Part shown: piece by piece, positions 1-9,474 of the stretch
Layout: the number at the start of each line of letters is the position of its first letter
Position numbering within the stretch: position 1 is the first letter of the stretch
Source: Liolophura sinensis
Lineage: Eukaryota > Mollusca > Polyplacophora > Chitonida > Chitonidae
Direction of reading: 5' to 3'
Assembly (NCBI RefSeq): GCF_032854445.1
Contig: NC_088303.1
Coordinates: 34,079,265 to 34,143,264, forward strand
Length of the DNA stretch: 64,000 nt
Notes under the pieces: model-generated
Databases searched by the model: none
Told to the model about the DNA's origin: nothing
Seen by the model: only the letters and a program-made list of their open reading frames with translations
Translations under genes and position numbers: made by a program

Positions 1-771
1 AATACACTCTACAAACGACGCCGTTCTGTGGCCTCTTGCATAAAGCGATCGTAGGTTAGGTTGATTGTAACTTATAACACGGCTACACATGTTTTTAGCA
101 TGTGTCGCCAAGATACGAATCGGCCTGTGTATGTCCCGGCCGCTAAGAGGAACATTGGTTTTGAATGACACCATTACCATGGTTATACGAAATGATTCAA
201 TTAATGAAAAACTAAGAAACACATTTTTGTTTGATTTCGAATATAAATTATATGTAAACGCATGCGTAGACACAAATGTTACATGAACTTGTGAATTAAT
301 AATACAGACATTGATATATGTCCGCACACATCATATACGGTTGATCCGAACACTCGGGTGTGTTGTTTCTATTGGAAATTATATGGACAGGGGATTGATA
401 CGCCATCAAGTTATAACCACTTGAACTTGTGTGAAGAATGCTGGGTTTAAGCAGTTTTCAACATCATTTATGTCATATCATGACAACCTCACCTTCCATT
501 AAGTCAACATATATCACTGCCTCACTGGAATGGCATGCCTTGGGCACCATATCCACGGCATACTGACACCGTACCGACCAGTATTTCGGCTATCCCATTA
601 TGCAGGGAGTCAGTTGCGCGAAGAAGTCGCAAGATCGACAACCTCAGTCAGGATTGAAGAAAGGTCTCTAGATATTTTTCCGACGCATGCGTAAATCTCG
701 ATTCTGTGAGTAGAGCGTATCGATGGACAAGCCATATGTAGCCAAGTGTCGTGTTTTTTTCTCTTTAACAG
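1..771. other. Upstream flank or intron of the ZP-domain gene
   Basis: No coding exon is supported here. The only sizeable open frame (89-286) has no recognisable motif and no convincing splice borders. The stretch ends in a polypyrimidine tract followed by AG (770-771), the acceptor of the first visible ZP exon, so at least its right part is intron. The 5' exons of that gene must lie before the window or are too short to recognise. Confidence 0.6.
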
Positions 772-956
772 CCACGTATATGTGCCCTCAGCATGGTATC
801 CACGTGGCCATTAATCCGGGCATTGACAAGATCTCCAAAGTTGCGGTCCTAGGGGCGGAGTCACAGCCTGGATGTTCCTCTTACGTCATGAACAACATGT
901 ACTATCTGAACATCAACATCAGTGACACGCGGAACCCACCGTGTGGAATCCGGAGG
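772..956 (+). CDS. ZP gene, visible exon 1 (ZP-N start)
   Basis: Acceptor is a T-rich tract ending AG at 770-771; donor is GTGAGT at 957. It begins with two bases completing a codon and ends in phase 0 after Cys-Gly-Ile-Arg-Arg. It carries three of the four ZP-N cysteines and one N-glycosylation sequon (Asn-Ile-Ser). The open frame continues into the intron only by chance. Confidence 0.85.
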
Positions 957-2912
957 GTGAGTCAGTTCGTATTAAAACTGGATACTGGTAGGAAATTTGC
1001 GCACCCACTTTTTTTATTTATTTATTTTTTTATTATTACTATTTATTTTTTTTACCTGTGAATCCTATCAGTCAACCAAACATGTCTTCATGTACACAAC
1101 GAAGTCGTGTTCGTTGCGCTCGACAATCGCCGTGTGAATTCCAGCTGATTTAACAGAACAGTCTTATTGGTCTAATCATTTGGAGAAATGGCACGTGTAC
1201 CAACTCAGGTAAATTGAGAAAAGAGTCGTATTTCACAAGCTACGTGCAACTGTCGTCGCTGCTCTTGTTTTTACTCTCTATGCGGTAAGTAGTTTATTAT
1301 ATGTTATATCTTGCCAGATGAAAACCAAAGGATTTGTCTTTGTGACACATATATCAGCAGATCAAAAGTGGGAGAGTAGGATCTTACGGAAAATGATAAT
1401 GTTTTTTACATAAAATTTGTTTGTTGTTATTTATTTATTTATTTATTTATTTTAGGACGTGGACGGGACAATGACAGTTAACATTGCCACGCAAGCCTTC
1501 ATGAACGCGTACAGTGGATCAGACAGAATGTACAGAATACAGTGTAAACTAGGACAGAAACTCATGGCGCAAACCACGGGGACAGTCATGGAGTAAGTTC
1601 AAAGACATTACCTGATTGCGTTATTGGATAACGGCATGATTAATGAAGTGATTGATAAAGTTATTTGTTCAGATGTTGTTTTACCGAGTTAAATTGATTA
1701 GAGACCGAGGTTTACCGGTTACCTGTGATTATTTGCCAACGACCATTTGTCAGCTATCACGCTGACAGTCGCCACTGTCTTGTTTTTACTCGCTGTGCTG
1801 TTGATTTTGAATTTTACCCTTCACGGCGTACACACCACAGTATTACACTTTACTTGTTGACGAGGGTAAGGTTTATGGGTAGAGGAAACCGAAGTGAACC
1901 TGGGGAAACCACTGCATCATATACCTGAACAATCCGCTATCTTAAAGCCGCAATCAGTTAAGTTCTCTTGGATTTTCAGTTAAAGCCATTCACCTGCTTG
2001 ACTAGCAAGTGCTCAGATGTATTACCTGTATTTCATTGGTTTATTGCTTCATTAGCACTGCCTGCATCATTCATTGATTGATTATATCTCGAACAATTTA
2101 AGGGCACTGAATGATACATATGCACATTCTCTGCATACTTTCTTATAGTTGTGTATTGGTTTGTGTTGGACGTTAGGCTGGAAATTAGTGTAGATGAAAT
2201 CTTAATCACTGCACTTTTTTACCTAATTCTGCTTACGCCATGGTGCTATAGGGGGCGTGAAGATTACTATTTATGCATTTACATGAACTGTTAGAGTAAA
2301 ACCCTAACTGAGGTAAACTAACAAGAGGCCGTATTTCACCGGTATCGTGTGACCATTTGCCAGCTATCTCACTGTCGTCGCTGTTCTGGTTTTACTTTCT
2401 GTGCTGTACATCTATAATTACATTGTCATTGTTGACCGGGAACGTCCATTATGGTTAAGTAGACGAATGCCTGTTACGATGCTTAGATTTGGACAATAAT
2501 GGTGCATGACCATAATGATGCATGACAGTAATGGTGCATGACAATAATCGTGCATGGCAGTAATGATGCATGACAGTAATGGTACATGACAATAATCGTG
2601 CATGGCAGTAATGATGCATGACAGTAATGGTACATGACATCAGCGAAATGCATTTCCTGCATTTACTACAAGCGAAATGAAAATGCCGGTAAATGTTTCA
2701 TACAGGATTCATATTTCTTTATTCTCAGTGGAAATCTCCCCGCCGGAATGGCCTTTCAGCAGGACTCCGCCATGGTGAAATTGGAGATTCGTGATCTTAC
2801 CGCTACAAGACCACTGTCTCAAGCCAGCCTGGGAGAGATGGTCGTGTTATACGCAGAGCTGATAAACACAGCAAGTAAGAACATTAAGAGTAGCTCTTAA
2901 TGATAAATCCAT

Positions 2913-2996
<84 letters not shown>

Positions 2997-5900
2997 ATGG
3001 ATTTATATATATTGTATTGGATCTTAGCTTAGAATCCTCACAAGTGATTGTACCCATATACAGTGTGTAACCAACTACTGGTACTTTTTATCAGGTGCGA
3101 TTAGAACAGCTGTTTGTACCTGAACCATTCAAATAGTTTTGTTCGGTTTTTGATACAGTGTACAAAGGAATGGAAATTTCAAACTGTATGGCATATGACA
3201 GTATAGAGAAGAACGGAGCCTCCATGGTGCTTCTGCAGAACGGGTATGTGGCTATTCATTGGTTATAGACAAATCAGGAGCCTCTCAAGCTCTTTGTGAA
3301 GTTACGTATGTCACTTATTTGGTAAATGATAACTATATAAAAAAAAATCAGCATCTATTGGCGGATTTACCACAGATTTATCAACATTTATGACATGGAT
3401 AAAACATAAATCAATATCTGATAATGAATGTATTATGCTAAGTCATTTTTCTGCACAGACACTTTTCGATCTATGTATTTATTTGATTGGTGTTTTACGT
3501 CGCGCTCGAGAATATTTCCCTTATATTACGGCGGCCAGTATTATGGCTGGAGGAAAATGGGTACAGCCCGGGGGAAAACCACGACCATCCACAGGTTGCC
3601 GCAAGACCTCCCAACGTACTACCAGAGAGGAAGCCAGGCTTAGCTGGGCCTGAACTCGCAGCAATTGTATTGGTGAAACGTCCATTGTTAAGACACTGTT
3701 TGTTGGTCATGATAAAACGTAGTCAACAAACAAAGAAAAAAATAAATGTCACAGCAGTAACCATTCACGTTTTCTTAAAGGTTATGATAAAACGTGATGT
3801 CTTACAGTTTACGCTAAACATTCACAAACACCATCACAATGAAGCTGTACCGTTAGGCTCATGATAACCATCGTCATCTGGACGACCAAGGGTGACAACT
3901 CTTGCATAAGATCGGTTCGTACGAGTCACATATTTAACGAACATACCTCAAGCAACAAGAAGAAACAAAAGCCTTAGTTTATGGGCCAAGAGGCGAATGC
4001 GGTATCAGCCCCTATGATTATAAAGATCTCGTTTATATGTGATGCTGGACTCTGCAACCGACAGTCATATATATGGAGCCAATTTTGATACAACGCCGTC
4101 ATCAACATTTACAGCTTCAGGATGTCTTACTTTTTGGAAAGAGTCTCCCTACCATCTTTCACATACTGGCGGACGTTTACGCGTTTACCGCCGACGTACA
4201 AAACATTATGCTGATTACCATATCACAAAGGCAAACAGAAAGCGTGAGGCGCATTCGGTTACCATACAACAAGTCATATTGCAGACGTCAGTGATGTCTA
4301 ATTACTTGTAGTTAACATCACTGCATTTGTTACCGACATTCTGTTTAACCCATGGTGCTATAGAGGTCGTATAAGTTACAAATACAGTTTAAGCATGGCC
4401 CTAAACGGTTAAAATAATACCTTAACTAAGGTGAACTGACAATAGGCCACATTTCACCGGTTACGTGTGACTAACTATTAGCCAAGTATCACACTACTGT
4501 GCATTGATTGCCGTCGGTGATAGCCTAACACAGTTGCATGATTGGAATACAGTTTCGCCTTTGAGTGGAACCTTCTACCTCTTGCATTCTACAAGGCATT
4601 CCTTGTGAAATCAGTGAGGGGAGGTTTCAGAACCCATGTCATTTGTGAACTCTTTTAATGCAATTTCAACAGATACCTTCAGCTCTGAAACAGATAGGGC
4701 ATATTTTCCACCAACTGGTTGGAGACAATTTATTATTAGACTGCATTTTGAAAACTGGAGAAAAAAGCAGGATTCCAGTTTCTTTTGTTGTCCAGTATAT
4801 ATTTATTTGCAATTTAATCTGACAAATTGGTGGCATTTGTGGCCTAGTGGTTAGCATGCTAGCGCAGATTAATGACCCTGGAACCTCACACAAATGCGAC
4901 TGCTATGAATTCCAGGTTATATGGTCGCTTTATTTGCGGTCGAACGTGGAAAAGGTCAGGGGATGTTCTTGAGTTCGACGTAAAACACCAGTTAAGTGAA
5001 GAAATAAATAACCTGTTATATTACTGTTATATTTATATCCATGTATAACTGATCACTTCCACTCACAGGTGTGGAACAGGTGACCTGTTAGGACATGGTA
5101 CAGGCTTTTACCATCTGCCTGGATTTGAAGATAACGTAATGGTGTCTACACCTATCCCCATGTTCCGTTTTTTACGGAGTCCATTCGTCATGGTCGAGTG
5201 TGAGTTCAACAAGCTGTGTACGATGGAAGAAAAGGCGCACTGCGACCAGGTAAAAATAGATCATTTCAGCAGTTCCATGTATTGAAAGTAGAAAAATAGC
5301 TGCGTTCAGTTCACTCAGAAGTTATTATCATTCAATCCATGAATCAGTCATTTGCTTAGTCAGTTGTCTCTGCTAAATTAATTCCGTCTGTACAAATTTC
5401 CATAATGTCATCAGCGTTCATTGTCATGGTTGTTTTTTCAACCAGTTCACAGCTATAGTGTTTACTGAAGAATGGCCAAAGCTACTGATAAGAATTTCTC
5501 CGATAACTTAGTAAAATGCAATAAACCCAACTTCATGCAGTTAATGGATACACATATTTATTGACAATATACAGCCAAACCCATCTGCAGAGTGTTAGAT
5601 GCTCGTTTAAAACGAATATATCTCTTGATGAACCTCAACCTTTTCTGACTGTGTGTGGCATTGTGTCGTTTGTCAGTCCTGTAAGAGTGGAGGTATTGCC
5701 AGAAAACGTCGCGAGGTTTCCCGTAACTCAACTGTCACGACATTGCTGGTACTGCCGGAATCCGAAACACAGTCTTCCAAGTTCGGTGAGTACGAAACAG
5801 TATAAAAAATTACAGGATGTATAGTGAGTCAAACCAGAGCAGTGACGGCAGTGTGATATGTTAAATGGTCACACATATTGTCGGTGAAATACGGCCACTT

Positions 5901-7309
5901 TTCACGTTACCTCAATTAGGACTTGATGCTATTTATGAAAGTGCTTAAATAGTAGCAACTTGATTACATGCTCCCTAACACGTTGTGAGGATAGTTGCAA
6001 AATATTAGACGTCACAGGTCTAGAATTACTCAAAATGCTGTGTTGTGATGACATTTAAAATTCAATCAACTTAAAACCAAGGGCCAAGGTGGTTAGCCTG
6101 CCAGCCTGTCGCAATGACTCAGCATCCTTTCACCATCCTTTCGCTGTGAGTTCAAGTCCAACACACGCTGGCTTTCGTGGGATGGTCTGTCAGCAACTGG
6201 TGGATGGTCGTGTGTTTCCCTCAGGCACTGCCCGGTTTCATCCCACTATAACCCTGGCCGCCGTCTATTGAGACGAAATATTCTTGAGTACGGCGTAAAA
6301 CACCAATCAACTAAATGAATAAAACTATACAGTTGTTCAGGTTTCTGCTGTTGCCCTTCTTTCATTGTGTAAAAGGAGATTCTTCAGTGTACTTACGTCG
6401 TATCCTCTAGCACGTGATCAAAACAGTACCCTCAATTCTCAGTCATGCTGGCTTCCTCTCCGGCCGTAAGTGGGAAGGTCTACCAGCAACCTGCGGATGG
6501 TCGTGGGTTTCCCCCGGGCTGTGCCCGGTTTCCACCCACCATAATGCTGGCCGCCGTCGTATAAGTGAAATATTCTTGAGTACGGCGTAAAACACCAATC
6601 AAAAAAAAAAAAAAAAAAAAATCAATTCTCAGAAACTAGTTTATTCTTCAACTGAGATACGTCAGTTGGCTGAGAAAATTTAACAAAATGGCAAATGCAA
6701 CATGGGCTTTTTCATAGGCACTGGAATTCGATTAATGTCAGCCTATATTATAGCAAGACACCTTGTATATTCAACACTGAAGATGTTAAAAAAGTTTTTC
6801 AATCAAAGAATGGGGGGCCTCCGTGGCTCAGTCGGTTAGCGCGCTAGCGCAGCGTAATGACCCAGGAGCCTCTCACCAATGCGGTCGCTGTGAGTTCAAG
6901 TCCAGCTCATGCTGGCTTTCTCTCCGGCCGTAAGTGGGAAGGTCTGCCAGCAACCTGCGGATGGTCGTGGGTTTCCCCCGGGCTGTGCCCGGTTTCCACC
7001 CACCATAATGCTGGCCGCCGTCGTATAAGTGAAATATTCTTGAGTACGGCGTAAAACACCAATCAAAAAAAAAAAAAAAAAAAAAAATCAAAGAATGGGA
7101 TATACACCTCGATACAACCGCAAACATAAAATCTTAATGTTTCAGACTTCGTTTCCCAAAAACATTGTGTTGACCAAATGACCATTATCCTGACTGTGGT
7201 CATCTTAGGGACTCTCGTCGTGCTTTCCACGGGCGCCGCCATTTGGTTCTGCGTCAGGTGGTCTCACGTGAGGCAGGCGACTGGAAGTTCAGACATGAAG
7301 GGGAGATAA
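772..7309 (+). CDS. ZP-domain type I membrane protein, 3' seven exons (5' end outside window)
   Basis: Seven exons (772-956, 1456-1592, 2729-2874, 3159-3243, 5069-5249, 5677-5785, 7146-7309) join in one frame to give 334 residues before TAA. All borders are GT/AG and every phase matches. Seen: four Cys of a ZP-N half (exons 1-2: contexts MCPQ, GCSS, PCGI, QCKL), then a Cys-rich ZP-C half (NCMAY, GCGTG, VECEF, LCTM, AHCDQSC). After these come a dibasic RKRR site at partial residues 253-256, a hydrophobic segment at about 292-317, and a short basic tail. Family knowledge: ZP modules polymerise into extracellular filaments after furin-type cleavage releases the ectodomain from its membrane anchor. 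This order (ZP-N, ZP-C, cleavage site, TM) matches. The signal peptide and any N-terminal domains are missing because the gene starts before the window. The tissue role (egg coat, cuticle, gut or other matrix) cannot be told. Confidence 0.9.
1456..1592 (+). CDS. ZP gene, visible exon 2 (ZP-N end)
   Basis: Acceptor TTTTAG at 1450-1455, donor GTAAGT at 1593. 137 bases, phase 0 in, two bases over. Encodes DVDGTMTVNIATQAF and the RIQC motif. The last is the typical C-terminal ZP-N strand with the fourth conserved cysteine. Confidence 0.85.
2494..2640 (+). repeat. 16-bp minisatellite in a ZP intron
   Basis: About nine tandem copies of a 16-base unit close to AGTAATGGTGCATGAC, with a 48-base higher-order pattern in the second half. 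The two overlapping minus-strand frames across it are repeat artefacts. Confidence 0.85.
2729..2874 (+). CDS. ZP gene, visible exon 3 (linker and ZP-C start)
   Basis: Acceptor TTCTCAG ends at 2728, donor GTAAGA at 2875. Encodes the inter-module linker and a hydrophobic LGEMVVLYAEL strand typical of the first ZP-C beta strands. One base is left over and is completed by the next exon. Confidence 0.85.
2903..3006. repeat. Perfect 104-bp palindrome around (AT)38
   Basis: Seventy-six bases of alternating AT (2917-2992) are flanked by ATAAATCCATAACA on the left and its exact reverse complement on the right. The whole of 2903-3006 therefore reads the same on both strands. It lies in the intron just after ZP visible exon 3. 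Confidence 0.95.
3159..3243 (+). CDS. ZP gene, visible exon 4
   Basis: Acceptor GATACAG ends at 3158, donor GTATGT at 3244. Short 85-base exon encoding MYKGMEISNCMAYDS, with the first ZP-C cysteine, then a hydrophobic strand ending LLQNG. Phase matches on both sides. Confidence 0.85.
3475..3695 (-). mobile_element. tRNA-derived SINE, diverged near-full copy
   Basis: On the minus strand it carries the family tail (GTAAAACACCAATCAAATAAATA in complement), the CCGCCGTAATATAAG block and the head-proximal AGTTCAGG block, with many substitutions. No clear target duplication. Lies in a ZP intron. Confidence 0.75.
4830..5007 (+). mobile_element. tRNA-derived SINE, internally deleted
   Basis: Head (GTGGCCTAGTGGTTAGCATGC, A-box-like) and tail (TTCTTGAGTTCGACGTAAAACACC) are both present, but most of the middle block is missing. 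It ends about 60 bases before the acceptor of ZP visible exon 5. Confidence 0.75.
5069..5249 (+). CDS. ZP gene, visible exon 5 (ZP-C core)
   Basis: Acceptor CTCACAG ends at 5068, donor GTAAAA at 5250. Encodes the GCGTG turn, an aromatic FRFL strand, and the closely spaced cysteines VECEF, LCTM and AHCDQ that mark the C-terminal half of ZP-C. Phase 0 out. Confidence 0.9.
5677..5785 (+). CDS. ZP gene, visible exon 6 (furin-type site)
   Basis: Acceptor TTGTCAG ends at 5676, donor GTGAGT at 5786. In the joined frame it reads SCKSGGIARKRREVSRN. RKRR is a consensus proprotein-convertase site, where ZP precursors are normally cleaved just after ZP-C. The longer open frame through this stretch (5561-5824) is in another phase and is not the coding one. 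Confidence 0.9.
6081..6324 (+). mobile_element. tRNA-derived SINE, diverged full-length copy
   Basis: The sequence runs from AGGTGGTTAGCCTG through a B-box GAGTTCAAGTCC to the tail GTACGGCGTAAAACACCAATC with ATAAA at the end. Head and middle are diverged. Last ZP intron. Confidence 0.8.
6443..6622 (+). mobile_element. tRNA-derived SINE, 5'-truncated
   Basis: Starts inside the body at TCATGCTGGCTTCCTC and runs to the poly(A) tail at about 6600-6620. It is nearly identical to the copy 370 bases downstream, so both are probably recent. Confidence 0.9.
6815..7085 (+). mobile_element. tRNA-derived SINE, intact copy with 14-bp target duplication
   Basis: Full element: A box TGGCTCAGTCGG, B box AGTTCAAGTCC, conserved body and A-rich tail. 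It is flanked by a perfect direct repeat AATCAAAGAATGGG at 6801-6814 and 7086-7099, the mark of LINE-driven insertion. It ends about 60 bases before the last ZP exon. Best reference copy in the window. Confidence 0.97.
7146..7309 (+). CDS. ZP gene, last coding exon (membrane anchor and stop)
   Basis: Acceptor GTTTCAG ends at 7145. Encodes about 12 polar residues, a run of about 26 mainly hydrophobic residues (from MTIILTVV to WFCV), then the basic tail VRWSHVRQ and a TAA stop at 7307-7309. The hydrophobic run fits one transmembrane helix. The cytoplasmic tail is about 17 residues. Confidence 0.9.
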
Positions 7310-7409
7310 CTCTCACGGCACAAGTCCCAAACCTGTGCAATGTTTTCAACTGACGGAGAACGACAAGTGTTTTCTTGTGTTCACGATGTATATTGCTGTA
7401 AAGATGGAA

Positions 7410-7415
7410 AATAAA
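7410..7415 (+). terminator. Poly(A) signal of the ZP gene
   Basis: Canonical AATAAA 101 bases after the stop codon, followed within 30 bases by an A-run (about 7438-7445). This gives a 3'UTR of roughly 120-140 bases. Confidence 0.75.
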
Positions 7416-7862
7416 TGCATGCGGAAAGTTGTTCGCTAAAAAAAAGCTGTGATTCGTGAAAGAAGAATTGTGTAATATTAATTTGATTAACTGATTTATC
7501 TGAAACTATATCAACAAAATAATTGCGCGATTGGGCAAATGAGAACATTTAACCGAACAGTTGTAAAATGAGTGTCGGTGAAAGTTGTATTAAGCTGCAT
7601 TACGTATATTACAAAGTATTGGGCGATATTATACATCTAACAGTAACCACATAGCTTAGTCCTGGGTGAGCATGTATAAATATATCATTAAACACCTTTA
7701 ATTTGTATGAATAAATTAAATATTTTAACTAACTATATAAATTTTGGACGACTATTTCATTATTCTGTGTATTATAGCTGTTAACTTTGACCAGATAAAT
7801 GTACATAGATCACTGTTGTAAATAGATTGCTTGTCTATTTTGTATCTTAGTGCTTATTTTAT

Positions 7863-8320
7863 GGCATCTTGCATACAAATCGTATTACTTGTACAGCTTT
7901 ACCAAAGACTTGTAAAATAGCCACAGTTTTATCCCAAAATTGCCATCACACGTATTAAATCATTATTCGAAAGCTATTCATTGCTTTAACTATTTATTTG
8001 TCTGATTAGTCTTGCAGCATTGTTATATTTTGCAATGTAATGCTTATATTTATTTATTTATTTATTTATTTGCCTGGTGTATTACACCGTACTCCAGAAT
8101 AGTTCACTTATATGACGACGGGAAATCCATGACCATCGGCAGGTTGTTTGGCAGACCATTCCACTTATATATGTAGCATCTTATAGACAAATCGTATTAT
8201 CTGTACAGCTTTAACAAAGCCCCGTAAAGTAGTAATTTTGTTTCCCAAAAGTACATCACCAATATAAAATCTTTTTTCGGTTGATTGTTTACTTATTCAT
8301 TTAATTGTTTATCTGATTGG
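7863..8320 (+). repeat. Diverged 150-bp direct duplication
   Basis: About 7863-8010 and 8166-8320 share CATCTTGCATACAAATCGTATTA / CATCTTATAGACAAATCGTATTA, TGTACAGCTTTA, CCCAAAA and later blocks in the same order. A SINE fragment lies between them. Confidence 0.75.
8048..8162 (-). mobile_element. tRNA-derived SINE fragment (3' part)
   Basis: TATTTATT tail, then GTGTATTACACCGTACTCCAG, TTCACTTATATGACG and a block ending GGCAGACC: the family's 3' half in reverse orientation, with an internal deletion. Confidence 0.75.
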
Positions 8321-8435
8321 GGTTTCGAATAATCTCAAGTTTTATACTTTACTGTCCCAAAATATCACACGTCCAACTTGATTTGGTTTATTCAATTACT
8401 GTTCAACGCCATACACAATTAAGAATTTTTCTCTT

Positions 8436-8540
8436 ATGTGAGGGCTGCCAGTTTTGTGGTTGGAGGAAACCAAAGTGTCCGGAGTAAACCACACACCACT
8501 GGTGAAATACTGGCAAACTGTCCCACGTTTAGCATGTGTC
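8436..8540 (-). mobile_element. Possible decayed SINE body
   Basis: GGGCTGCCAGTTTTGTGGTTGGAGGAAACC followed by GTAAACCACACACC and CTGTCCCACG follows the order of the SINE body in reverse orientation, but it is heavily diverged and the tail is absent. Confidence 0.35.
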
Positions 8541-8826
8541 ATATTGGTGGAAGTGATATCCAGTGTGATTCATGCAAGACAGCATCATCCACCATGGATT
8601 TTTACCACGTCCTCGAGAGCTGAAATTACAGCAAAGTATTCTGTTAAATATAGCACTGCTATTTTATTAATTCAACACAAATATTATATTACACTAACAG
8701 GATATCATGTTGAATATGACACAGTTAAGTTATAATATAGAATACATTCTGTTGTCTATTTCTTTGAGCGAGTCGCTTGTATCCAGCTCTCTGTAAAATC
8801 AGACATACTCACTATCAAAACTGCCA

Positions 8827-9474
8827 GTGACGCGTGACAACACGAGCTCTGCACATGGATAGGTTGGAAGTCAATTTTATTGCAAGGAAAATGAAGTTAA
8901 AACACTTTTTCTAATTCATAATTTTAAAGTCCATAAGCTCGATTTCGACAGCAAGAAAACATTGCCTTGGGTGACGTCATAATTATTAACAAAACAGTGG
9001 TATGCTGGATATTGAGCGGAGTTCAACGCGTTTTGATTAGGACGATAACAGTTACCTAAACTGCTACTGACTGAACTGTAAATCCTGTTACTGACACTAC
9101 CATATTTGAAATTGTTTCAACATTTTAGTATGATATAAACTTAATAAATGAATTTTATTTTATCTCTTGTAGTATATAATCTCATGACGGTAAGGATTTA
9201 GAGATGGATGTGAGGAAATTAAAGTCATGTAGTCCATTCGCAGAGAAAGTAGTGTAGGCTGTGTTACTGTGTTGAGTTTGTTGTAACCGCTTGTTGGTGC
9301 GGCTGTTCTAACTTGGCTTTTGAATAATTATGACGTCACCCGAGACAATGCGCTCTTGGTGTCGAAACTAAGCTTATGGATTTTAACAGTATGGATTAGA
9401 AAAAGTATTCTAACTGCATTTTCTTTGTAAAAATATGGAAGTTCAATGCGCAGAGCTTGTGTTGTTACGCGTCT
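8827..9474. mobile_element. Foldback / MITE-like element with about 155-bp inverted arms
   Basis: The left arm (about 8827-8988) and right arm (about 9323-9474) are inverted copies. Shared blocks include GACGCGT, CAACAC[G/A]AGCTCTGC, ACTTTTTCTAATTCATA, CCATAAGCT, TTTCGACA and GTGACGTCATAATTATT. A loop of about 330 bases lies between. No open frame of transposase size. I see no clear target duplication. Confidence 0.8.

Larger units (their letters stand above)
1201..5930. repeat. Five-copy dispersed repeat family inside the ZP introns
   Basis: Related segments of about 85-180 bases sit at about 1201-1285 (+), 1681-1803 (+), 2238-2405 (+), 4350-4530 (+) and 5830-5930 (-). Shared blocks include CTAACTGAGGTAAACT, GCCGTATTTCACCGG, TGTGACCATTTGCC and CTGTCGTCGCTGTTCTGG. 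The 2.3-kb copy is bounded by AGAGTAAAACC and GGTTTTACTTTCT, a short imperfect inverted pair. Copies 3 and 4 also share CATGGTGCTATAG upstream. This suggests a small non-autonomous DNA transposon; I cannot name the family. Confidence 0.65.

Noticed and set aside
2418..2640. Small Met/His/Cys-rich minus-strand proteins
   Set aside because: They are translations of the 16-bp minisatellite in two frames.
6815..6920. A functional tRNA gene within the SINE head
   Set aside because: The head is followed directly by the conserved SINE body, lacks a matching acceptor stem, and recurs in many copies.
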